Source: Petrosia ficiformis
Taxonomy: Eukaryota; Porifera; Demospongiae; Haplosclerida; Petrosiidae
NCBI GenBank assembly: GCA_947044365.1
Contig: OX345643.1
Location: forward strand, 5,954,501 to 6,018,500
Length of the DNA: 64,000 nucleotides
Direction of reading: 5' to 3'
Shown one piece after another: positions 45,672-57,700 of this stretch (the first letter of the stretch is position 1; every line of letters starts with the position of its first letter). The notes beneath the pieces were generated by a model. It was not told the DNA's origin and did not search any database. It worked only from the letters and a program-made list of their open reading frames with translations. Made by a program: the position numbers and the translations under genes.

Positions 45672-45926
45672 AAAGGTCATTCACATTCACTTTGATCTCA
45701 GAAAAATGTTCATAACTTTAGTTTGGAATGACCAACTATCTTTTTATCTGCGCCATTTTCATATAATCACCTCCCCATTTTTTTTGTGTGTGTAACATTC
45801 AATCATTGCTTCAATATTGAGTTACAGTATAATCCTTGTGAGCATTAAACTATACACTATATTACATATAAAGTCATCACATCTTAATTTTGAGGTCGAT
45901 GTCATCGTGAATGTGAACAGACTTTG
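45672..45926. mobile_element. MITE family 3, second member in copy C
   Basis: Near-identical counterpart of 10053-10305. Confidence 0.65.
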
Positions 45927-46109
45927 ACTTATGAAATTAGTAACACAGCTTACATATTCTCTCTAATTTACATAGGAATTAACTGATAGCACAAAAAAGA
46001 GTAGACAAACAGACAGACTGACTCAGTCAGACATGTATATAATTCCATATATTAAATCCAGCTTAGTTCATTGAGTTTAGCATGTATATACCCTTTACCA
46101 AAAGTATAT

Positions 46110-46185
46110 GCCCTTTGCTCTTTGTTTAGCGGTTAGAGCAACTGACAATCAGGGAATATTGGGTTCAAATCTCAGCTGGTGTATA
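46110..46185 (+). repeat. tRNA-like SINE fragment, plus strand, copy C
   Basis: Counterpart of 10490-10565 with the same A- and B-box-like sequences. Confidence 0.6.
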
Positions 46186-46209
46186 AGAGAGTTTTCATAT
46201 TTCTGAAAC

Positions 46210-46427
46210 TAAAGTCAGTTCACATTCATGATGACCTCAAAATTGGCTTATACTTATGTATTTTCAATTTCTCATATCTATACTTTATTGCCATGCATAA
46301 GGCAATTAATGATCTTCAAAAAGAAATTTGATATGTACATGGGAACAATAATATAAATTGATGCAAAAAATACTGTTAATCATTCCAAACTGGATATTTT
46401 TCTGAAGTCAACGTGAACATGACCTTT
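46210..46427. mobile_element. MITE family 3, third member in copy C
   Basis: Near-identical counterpart of 10591-10808. Confidence 0.65.
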
Positions 46428-47702
46428 TATAATTTACTCATAAACAATGGTATACAGTGGGTACTCCATACATCCAGTACTGCCACAACCTGTCTCAAGT
46501 TTCTTGGGTTGTCCTTTTAATCTTGGGACTGCCTTGTGATCAACTGTCCCATAGTTCTAAGTATGTATCTGTGGGGGTGATCCTAAATATGTATCTACTA
46601 AATATTCTTGGATACTTAGGACGTCCCAGGTAGTCCCAAGTGAGAGGAACCCACTGATTGCAGAATACTAAGTATCCTTGAATATCTAGAACATCTCAAG
46701 TTAGGATAATCTATTGATCCTGGAATACGTATCTCCTGAAATTAATAGGATATGCTTTCAGCTGGAAAGTGCTATACTTTTTCCATAGCTTATGGAATAC
46801 TAAGTCCAATCATGCACATGTGAAAACTAGTGCTATCCCAGGATAATTACAGGTGTACTATAACTAACTAAAATGAAAATTGGCCTACAATGAGCAGTTT
46901 TAGCTAGTTAACTAAAAATAAAACCCATTTAGTAAGCCCAATATTATTTTAGTTAATTAAACTACAACTAAACAAAACATTTTAGAATCCAAGCATATAT
47001 AAGTAATTAACTATATCTGAAAGTGGTCATTTTTCTGTCAAATTAAAAACAACACTAATATATACAAATGAATGTAACTATATAGTTCTTGACTGACTAA
47101 AATAAGAATAAATGACTATATATAATATACTGTGGTTACGACAATGCTTCTACCAGTCATTTTCGTATAAATTCCATGCTCAGTGGAGGTGTTGAACCTG
47201 CAGAACACTTGCAACTGACTTGTAATGAAGCTAGTGCAGATTTAATCCACAGTCATACCCTTTATATATACTTTGTGTACATATTTCATATGCCTGGAAT
47301 ATGGGATTATAACTTTAGCTACATGGTGAGTTGTTTGCTTCGAGTAAACTCTCTGGGGTATGGTAGTATTCATAGTCTTCTGCATGCCAATCCCGCTGAA
47401 ACATCTAACGTCAGTAAGTTAGTTCTTCAATTTTGATACTCTTGCTGACAGGTACTTATGCATGGTCTAAATTTCAGAATTCTTAGTTTATTTATGATGA
47501 TGGATGTCATCTCAGAAAATTTTAATAACGGTAAAAATCTTTCTTTTGACAAAAAATAATCAATAAAAATATGAAATTAAATATTAAAAAGATACATTAG
47601 TTCAATTCCAGTAGATGAAGATAGGAATGTATTTATATCCAGGCACTATGGTTGCTGTATATCAACAGGTCGTGTAGACAATGTATCTGTATAATAATAA
47701 TG

Positions 47703-50318
47703 TTAATATTTCTCGTTACCACACCTTATGATCATCTCACCTAATTCCATTAATACATTGTCAGCAATTCTTGTCAGAGCTGGGTTCGTCTGTTTCTTCA
47801 ATACCTCACAGTATGATGTTAATGTTTCTGATTTATTGATTGCTAGGAGTGATCTTTCAATCTCGTTTAGTAGTTTACTGGCTTTTTGATAACGAGACAG
47901 ATTTGTTGTTAAGACATCATCTTTGATGAGATACGATATTAAATCAGCTGATGAGAGATTGTTGGCTAATCTCTCTGTGTCTGATATCACATCCAACATT
48001 TCAGGCAAGTGTCTCTTAAATATACCATATGGAGAATTGTCTGCACAAAATATAATGAATATCATTATGATGAGGATTATGTATATGCACCTGGTTTGGG
48101 GCCTTCGTCTGCATTAGCATCACTTGAAGATAATGAAGCATCCTAAATAATCAATTAAAATTGTATTGTAAATGTAAATACGATCTTACCTCAAACCAAA
48201 CTTTAAATTCTGGAGATATTGGAAATGGATCATTAAATCCTTCACATCGTGGATTATTTTTACATAATAGAGCTCCAGTGAAAACATCATCTACACTGTA
48301 TACACACTCGCAAGGATGGAGATTGGCAGGATTAGAAGGCAAAAAACAGCTGGGACAATAAAACCCGATCAGGCAATCTAGATGTGAAACGTGTGGTTGA
48401 ACTCTCAAAACAGCATTTACACATTCTACGATATCTTTTCGAACTGATGAACAGAACTGAGCAATATCACAAGAGCCTGTTAGTCGTACTTCAATAAAAC
48501 CAATGCAAGAACGAATCTCAACATTGAATAAGCCACCAATAAACGTTGCTCGATTGCGATGACGGTTCTCGTAATCCAATCTCCACCTTTTAGATAACTC
48601 AACCATGACTCCAGAGAAAACACCAATTGGTATAAATGCTCCTTTAAAGAGTACCAGAAGTGGAGGAGGAGAAATAGCAGCCACATTTTGGCTTGTATGC
48701 GATGAAAGAACCGTATTATCTGGTTTTAGTAGACAAGGCATGAAGACAGAAGGCTTAGCATCATCACCAAGACGAGTGATGAGCTTAAAATGTGTAAGGA
48801 GATCGATAAGGTGTTGATTATTAAGTGGGCATTTGGGAGTGAGAGGTGTGGCTGTTTGAAGTATATGAGGAGGAATTTCACCTGTCTTCCTAATTTTGTC
48901 TGCAGCAGTGTGTTTGTCACCAGAACCGGCAAATGATACTGTGACAAGTCGAGATATACCGCTAAACAGCACATCGGGATTGCATATAACATACTCTTTA
49001 AGGCTCTCAACCTCCTCATAGTAGAGGATGGTTCCAAGCTTATCGTGGAAGTAATTCAATACTGTAATTACATCATCACTTCGAATACCACAACTAACAG
49101 CAAGATCTGTACACTCAGCTAATGTGCACACACCAGGAGATTGTTCATAACGATGGCGGAGAATCAAATGGAATGCTGCCCATGTCAGAGGAAGAGGCAC
49201 AGGTGGGAAACGATCCTTCATAACCTTCAATAAGAAGGTTTGAATGTCTTTCATCTCCTCTTCGGATGCAGTGGCATTATCCAGGGGTAAAAATATGGGG
49301 TCATAATCAACTCCTTTGGAAGTTGGAAATGTAATGAAACCATCTTCGTAGAATGATGTATTACTGATTTGTTTCAGGAGCAGTTCACTGACTTCCTGTA
49401 TCTGCTTTGAACGCTCCGTTTTATCTGTACTCAAGAGATCAATATGGCTTCCCAAAAGTACAGACACAGAATTCTGGATATTATTCTCCTGACTTAGACA
49501 GTAGTGGCTGGAGAGTAGTTGATGGACAATCTCAATGGAATTGGAGCTGGTTTCATATGTTAGAGACGTTTCTCCATCTTTGTGACGAAAAGACACCTCT
49601 ACCGGTAGAGTAAGATCATGAGATGCATTGAAAAAGATCAAATGAAGTGTAGGACCACGTAAGAGAGGAGGAAGTAGCTCGTGGAATTCTGGCTGTCCAC
49701 CAGTATCCATAAAGTAGACAGTAGTCATTTCCTCTAAGTCCTCCAGCTCTTGCATTTCACTGCTGCTCAACACTTCACTCATAAATTTACGTGTTGGTGT
49801 AAGTTTTTCTGATTTCGAACGAAAACCTTTGGGAGCAGATTTTAAGACTCGGTTGAGAAAAGATTTGGTAGGCTTTGATTGAGATGTAGTAGGCGTTGAT
49901 TGAGGAGGAGGGGGAGAAAGGATCACTGTTGGCTTCCTGGAAGAATCTGGGGTGTCAGATAATTGTAAGTGTGAAGATATTTCACTAAACTGGGATGGAC
50001 GAGTTACAGACTGTAACAAAACATGGCCTTGGTCCACGATGCTACTAGTTGTTTCCCAGCAGCCTTTACTGATGGCTATGGTATTAATTGTGGTGGTTTC
50101 TTCTCTGATATTAACAGTAACAGGACGTTGAAATCCAGTGCTAGGTAGAGTCGACTTCGAACCTTGTGACCATGCTGCTTTGATGTTCTTCTTCTGTAAT
50201 CTGTATAGGAATGACGTTTTCCCCACCCCAGGCAGCCCAGTTAAAAGTGTTTTAACTGGGGAAAAATTTACGACTCCATTACTTTCACATTCTCGCATGA
50301 ATGTTTGCAAAGTACGAT
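47703..50318 (-). CDS. Roc/Ras-like GTPase with CARD-like tail, copy C
   Basis: Exons on the minus strand: 48190-50318, 48091-48142, 47703-48040. By eye the first-exon product differs from copy A at two positions only (Met/Thr after STDK, Lys/Glu in ATAS.EEM), plus one in the CARD-like exon (Gly/Asp in PEML.VISD). All motifs described for A are present. Several silent differences from A match copy B instead (for example in the interval aligned to 12895-12915), which suggests short conversion tracts. Start unresolved as for A. Confidence 0.76.
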
Positions 50319-51203
50319 CTAAATGAATAAAAACAAACTATGAAATTACAAAAACTCATTTAAAACAAACACAACTATTTGTATGCCAACAATGATGGTG
50401 CAGAACCCTCCCAAAATTATTACTGCTTTAAGTTACTATTAAAAACATTGGGTACAGTGATTGCTATAATATATATCAAAAAAATATACACATATTTATT
50501 TTACACCATAAGTAGCAAAATATAATTAAAGGTGGAGCCTATTTAGTTACAATATACATGTGGATGGTCTTTTACTATGTGCTCTGCATAAATTGTAAGT
50601 GCCACTACTTTGATGTTAGCCTTCCAGTACTAGGTACATGTATGGCCACCTAACAACGAGCTAGTGTTCAGTTTAGTATTATGAAGGTTGGACAACAGTA
50701 AGTATAACACTTTCAAACAGTTAAGTTTAGAATTGCAGCTTTCTAACACATTCTAGTTCATTTCAAGTCTATTGTACTTCGATAGAGTACTAGCATTTGT
50801 GCCATAGTTTGTTTTGTAGCACCTGTACACACACACAAACTGATTATCATAACCCTTCATCTATATGATGAGGGCTGATAAAATTTAAAGCATAATGTGA
50901 CCTAAAATAATTATTTGGGAATCAATTGATGGAGTATTGAACTCAGAAGATTAAAAGCTGCCTACAGAATTAGATGATGATGAATGAAGTTATATTGCTT
51001 TATTTAGCAGTCTATAATATAAAAGATTATGTTAAACTGACTGCACTTTTGAGTGATAATTACAAGCACCAAATCTAACAGTGTCTGCTCTACCACCTCC
51101 TGTTAAATGTGACTGAACATCAACTGCTTATTGTAGTCTATTGTAAAAGCTTCTACTGTCTAAACTGAAGAGTTGCAAGTACCTATATTACAGTGTCTGT
51201 ATA

Positions 51204-54200
51204 TTATAGTGTTGTTGAAATACCTTCTTTTTCCTTTTTCTTTTTGGCTGCTCGGATAGACTCTTTCTTCTCTTTTTCTACATGATGGAGTTAATAAATG
51301 CATGAATTCAGCATTATTATGTAAACTAAAATATTTATTATTTATACAGTTATGATTATTTTTAAATATGTTTTTTTATGGCCTGCAGGGCCATCCCTAT
51401 GATTGCTTTTTACAGGGCTTCTTTTACAATTATTGGGTTGTATAATTGTTTGTATCACACACGCATTGTATACGCAGTTAAGGAAGGTGCATCATCATGG
51501 GGATGGGGGCTCGGCAAGCTAAAGCAGACCAGTAGTATGAATTCAGCTTGTGGAAACTGCAATTACTAGCTGTTGTAGCTAGAATAAATTGAAAACACTT
51601 ATACAATAACTGTTAACAAGTAAGAAGAATGGAAAAAACAAGTGACTATATTATGTTGTTGGGTTTCAAGCCATCAGCAATGATTATTAGTGGTTACAAA
51701 GCAATCATAGTGATACTTAATTATATCTTGTTTCACACTTTGAATGAAGTACCGGACTAGAACCACTTGAAATTAATAGCAGAGATCAAGAAATAATTAT
51801 TATCAAATGCCTTAAGCAAAAGGTAAAGCTGTTTACAGAGTTTAGATGATGAATAATCATAATTATTATTTATTTAGCAGTCTATAGTAAAATTACACCT
51901 TTTGACTCATGAATTTAAGAATTATAAGCATCAATTACATTACATTACATCTATCAGTGTCTGCTCTACAACCTCCTGATAAATGTGATAGCGTTATCAA
52001 AGGAAATTTTTAATCAAGGCTTATGTTTAAATATTTAATATTCAGGTTTGTAAAGGAAACCAGTGAAATTTGGTATCACATGATCAATCATCTATTATAC
52101 AGTTTATAGGCTTCATGTACAATACAACTGAATAGCAAGCATTTAAAATACAAGCATTTCTTTAAAACTCTCTTCCTCCAAAGTTAATAGTCTGTTTTTA
52201 TCACAAATGTATTGTTAATTGCTGGAGTTAACACAATTCTAAACAAGTGTTGCTGAAATACCTTCATTTTTCTTTTTCTCTTTGGTTGCTTCTTTATCCT
52301 CTTTTTCTACATGGTAAAAGTTAATATTATAAATAATTAAGTCCAAAATAATTATTTGGGAATCAATTAATGATTTTAGTGACCAAGATGGAGTATAGTA
52401 CTCAGCAGATTTATAAATGAGTTGTAGACTCCATTGTCATTACACTAATAATGCATTGATGTATACATTTGTGATTATTTTTAACCCTCGCCCGTGTAGG
52501 TGGAGCGGAGGGTTACTTTAATCATCAAGTATGTTTTCAGATTATACTTACATGTGTATATGTGTTGTATAAGGTCTGTTCATATTCATGATGACCTCAA
52601 AATTAGGTTATAATATGTACTATACTGTATAGTTTAACATAGTAAGGTTAATACAGACAGCTCAATAATGAAGCAATTAATGATTGAAATTTTACACACA
52701 AAAAAAAAGAATGGGAAGGATAGCAATAAGAAATGATGGGGAGCAGGTGAAAATATTATTGGTAGTTCCAAACTAAACTTATAAACATTTTACTGAGGTC
52801 ATGGTGAATGTGAGTTACAGTACCACTTCAAATTAATGACAGAGATTGAGAATCAAATGCCTTTTAAAAGTAAAAAGGTAAAGCTGTTTACGATGATTAT
52901 GAATAGTCATAATTATTACTTATTTAGCAGTCTATAGTAAAATGTATACTGTCTACACTTTTGACTGATCAGCTTAAGAGTTATAATCACATTACATTAC
53001 ATTACATCATCTCCTGTTAAATGTATTGTTAATTACTGTCTGACTCTAAACAAAAGTTACTAAAAATACCTTTATTCTTTTGAGCAAGTTTCCTTTGTTT
53101 TTCATATAGTCTGCGATTATATTTAAAAAATAAACCTGTTTGGATAGCTTCGTCAAATACAGTATTCAAACCCTTTTGAGTCAAAGCTGAACATTCAAGA
53201 TATTTTACTGCACCAATTCTTTTCATCATTTGAAGACCCTGTAAGAAGAATAAATTAATAAAGAACTAGCAACAACAACATTGAAGCAATGACCATTAAC
53301 ATTTGACTAAATACCAGGTTACATCCATTGCCTCTCTTTCTCAACAAACATTTATCTTCACCTGAGTATATGAAATAGGAAACATGTACAATGGTTTCCC
53401 TTTGAGTTCCTCATATGTCTTTTTGTCATCTCGTAAATCTAGTTTTGTTCCAACAAGTATTATTGGTGTGTTTGGATAATGATGTCTAACTTCTGGATAC
53501 CACTGAGGAAAATATGGTCACATGATTATCATATGATTTTAACATTAATAACATGAATTACCTTTTCCCAGACATTTTCAAATGAAGCAGGATAAACTAG
53601 AGAAAAACAAATCAACAAAACATCCTAGAAATAGAGGGAGAGGGGAGGAGTAATTTTAAAGACAGACCTTGTTCACTAATAACTATATATATATGGATAC
53701 CACATATACACACACACATACATGACATATATTTTCAAATGTCTATCATGTCATTCTTTTGGAGAGAAGTGAAAGTAGTAATAAGATGATTGGATGAATA
53801 TGTGAATTCTGACTTTCCAATATTTGTAGTAAATTATATTATAATCAAATCATTATTAAGTTGTGCAATGCTTGAATTCTGATTTAAATTAATCATAAAA
53901 AGCCTCCAACTAACTTAATGCTTTATAATGAGTCTCAGTCATTATTTGCACATTTAGCATTGTTAGATAAAAGAAATGGACAGAAGCAGAATGTACACAT
54001 AATTCAGAAGGCATGGAAAATTTGGGCCCAAATATTGACCAAAACGAAAGTTGAATATCAGTTTATTCATCCCATGATTAGTTATTATTTACAAAAGGAA
54101 ATTACACAAATACACATATAAGTACACACACATATACATGTACTTGAATACATGTATAACAGGAAATACTTCATTAGAAAGCCCTGTTCCAGAGTTACAG

Positions 54201-54690
54201 TTTGGTATCAGTCTTGTAAGCATAAGTATATGATTTAAATGAGTCATTTTATTAACTCATGCAAATCATCAATAAAAATGTAAAATAACAGACTATTCTG
54301 GTTTTATCTACAGTCTGGAATTTTGCCAGCTTATTATAATTATACCATAAACATAATTATGTGTATATGCAGGGTTGTATCTATATGGGTGGGGGGAGCT
54401 TACCCTCCCAAAACTTCTAGACCTATTGATATGCACTAAGTAACTACTATATACCACAATATAACAGTGTGTTTATTACATCATGCCACACATGTAATAA
54501 TGTTATTGAAAATTCTGTGGTCTTGTTAGTTGTATTATTGTTTAGGAAACGCCCCCCTCTAAAATAAAATTATCTACATCACTTAAGTCCACAGCCATAT
54601 TAACTTCACCTCCAAACTGTTATTTCTAGATAGAACCCCGTACATGTACATACTGGTACATATCGTAGATCTATGTACTCATACAAAAAC

Positions 54691-54722
<32 letters not shown>

Positions 54723-57700
54723 TATCAAGAGTATATAATAGAGAGGGAGACTATCCCACTAGTTACTAAGTAGCACAACCCTGTGAAAAATACTTGAGTT
54801 GAGAAGATGGTAAAAGGTACGACCACAAAGCGGTGCACAAGGCCACTAGCATGTTAATCACGTGAATCGCAATGTGTAGAAAGACATACAAGAATGGTGA
54901 AGTTTGTTCTAAATGAAGACAGGTTGTGATTAGTACCTGGTCACTCCCACTAATATTGGTGCACAAAGTGAAATCCAACTCTTCCTCGAGATCACCAGAT
55001 TCCTTTGTAAGTTTCTGGATTTGACAGTGGAAGATCACCTTCACTAATTGCAGGGGTTTAGAATCAGCAACATGAGTTGATAAATGAGGCGATCACTGCA
55101 CAGAAGGGATCTGTGATGGTGTGGTTGCTGCATGATACAATGTGGTCACATAATGCCTACTTAGCACGTGATGATTACTATGTGAATATTATTATAAAGG
55201 TCATGTACTTTTCGCAGGGTTGTGCTACATTGAAAGTGTGATACTCTCCCTCTCTTTCTATTATATACTCTTGATATTATTTATAATTATATCATTAGTT
55301 AGATAATTACAAATTGTTACTAACTGTCTCAGGATAACTCATTGATCTGAGCTTGTCATAATCTTCCTGACCTGAATGAAAAGGCAAAGAGAAGGAGGGG
55401 AAAATGGTTAAAAATATGTTATTATAACAAAAGCACTTGAAAATCAATTAACCCTTGATAACTAAAAAAAAATAGTAGTAATTTTAAAATTAATGGATGA
55501 CCCTTGCTTATTTTGAAAAGGTTAATAACGACAATAGTTTAGTGTATACAGATGAACAAACCAACAAACAACAATAACCCTAGCGTTAATAATTGATTAA
55601 GTATACGTTATGGTTCCAAATTGTCATGATATCAGTAGTATCACAAGCTCATGAAAAATGCATACAGTATGTACTCCCACACAAATGATTAAATATTTTG
55701 GAGTGCTAATAGATTCCATTTTTGTCTATTGAAATGAGCATGGCCAGTACTGCCTCTGGTTGAATGAGTAACCTAGCTCATGAATTACTTAGTCCGACTC
55801 CCTAGATATTCATCATAAGATAGTTTCATGTTCAAGTTCAGTTCATCATCTTACACTCAACTCTCTATCATCTATTGAGGTTTTAACTATTTGAGGATAA
55901 CACACAGGCAGGGTACTCATTTCACCAAAACTTCTTGCAAGAGATATATAATAGTACTTTTACCATACTTACACCATTTTGACCAATTAGATACTGAAAC
56001 ACACAAAAGACTGACCATCTTTTGTGTGTTTCAGTATCTAATTTTGATGACTATTCTCTTGATTGAAAGTATTTATTAGCTAAATGTATTCATTGTGTAG
56101 ACTGTAGAGTTCACCTTAAATAAATTCTTATTTGTGCTAAAACTACTTTTGATAGGTCTACAAACATAGAAATGTAATTTTATCAAAAACATGATGAGGA
56201 AGAATCTTGGAGTTTTGCAACTCAACTATGATGGTCTCTACCTTAATGATAATCTCTGGTCATCTAGAAGGTCATGTTAGTCATACAATTGCTCAATATC
56301 AAAAGCTATATGTGTATTAAAACTTATCTGTATATATTTATATTATTAGGTCATCAATTGCAATTGAAATGTATGGTCAGCCATTTTTTACTGGACCATT
56401 CCAACATAGAGAGTACTATCATACTCTCTGATAAAAAAATTGTCTGTCTGTCTATTTGTCTGTCCCTGATTTTCTCTAAAACTCTTGTATGAAATTCACC
56501 AGCAAAACTTCTTTGCATTTGTAGATCTTGCTAGTAGGGCATGACTTAATGAGGTCATCGGCAGGTAGTGGGAGGGGTTGGTTTCAGATATTTAAGAGAA
56601 AATCAGATGCAGACATTTCCAACTGAAAACATGTATATCCCACTCTTTGAATAGATATATTAACTAGTAATATTAATACAGTAACAGTACATGTGTACTA
56701 CTAATATGAACTCATCATGAGCGATGAATACACTAACCTGGTGTTTTCCACATATCTAAATGAATAGATTTACCACCTACCATAGCAGTAGTTGAATATG
56801 TATCAAATCTAAAGAGTGGGAAAGGAGAGGATGAAGATTTGACAGAATGACTAAACTTTCAAAATCCTGCATACACATGGGCTGGTTTCAACAAGCTGGT
56901 TTAATTTAGTCTCACATAGCCAGCCAGTCCCACTCTCACGATACTAGATTTCATCTTCAGCACTGGTTAGTCTAGTGTGCCCTAACCCCTCCTCCTTTTT
57001 GATAAGCTGACTGGATGGAGGAAGGGTCTTCAGCAATTGCAGTTATTCCAAGTTTCAAACCAATCAGATTTATTAGCCTGAAGCTTTATAACATTAAAAC
57101 ACTGCGATTTCCACAACTAATTTCATGTGACTTTGGGGAACTCACAAGTGCTTAACTAATTAAAACTAGCCTAACATTCCACTCAGCCAGTAAAGGTTAG
57201 AATAATTGCAATTGCCAAAGAGCTTCTAGACCCTTCATCTGCCAATCAGCGAATCAAAAATGTTGAGGGGTGCTGATCTGCTGTAGCTCGAACAAGCATT
57301 CATTTACATGCCACACCCATTAATTGAGCTAGCTTTCTGGAATGACTTAACTACATATCCAATGTGTATGTGACACAAACAAATAGATTAACTTCATACA
57401 AAAGCAATCATTGGGCCCCGTGGGCCATAAAAAAAAAGTTTTGTAGACGCAAACAAAATTCCAGTCCTAGTGTAAGATGAGTACAAATTATTATTCTTCA
57501 ATCATGTGCACAATTCTTTTTAGCCAGCTACATGTACTTTATTACTGTGAACAAACTGGCCACAAACCTGGAGCTTGCCCACGCATTTTGTGCGCACAGA
57601 CTAAGCAATCACCCATCATCTCAACTACATATACAACATACAGTGCTCGAAATAACGTGCCATTTTCCAGACATTTTAGCTCTTTGTCAGGACAAAATTG

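Larger units (their letters stand above)
44439..47702. other. Gene-free interval of copy C, A-type sequence
   Basis: Matches 8828-12082 almost base for base, including SINEs and two family 3 MITEs. Holds no gene that I can support. Confidence 0.6.
32256..50837. repeat. Tandem segmental duplication, copy C (about 18.6 kb, with insertions)
   Basis: Complete cycle with Rac-C, endonuclease V-C and Roc/CARD-C. It is longer than B mainly because of a Merlin transposon (about 1.5 kb) and a 441-bp hAT-type element that the other copies lack. Left of about 44,430 it follows B; right of it, it follows A nearly base for base, which marks a recombination or conversion junction. Confidence 0.9.
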
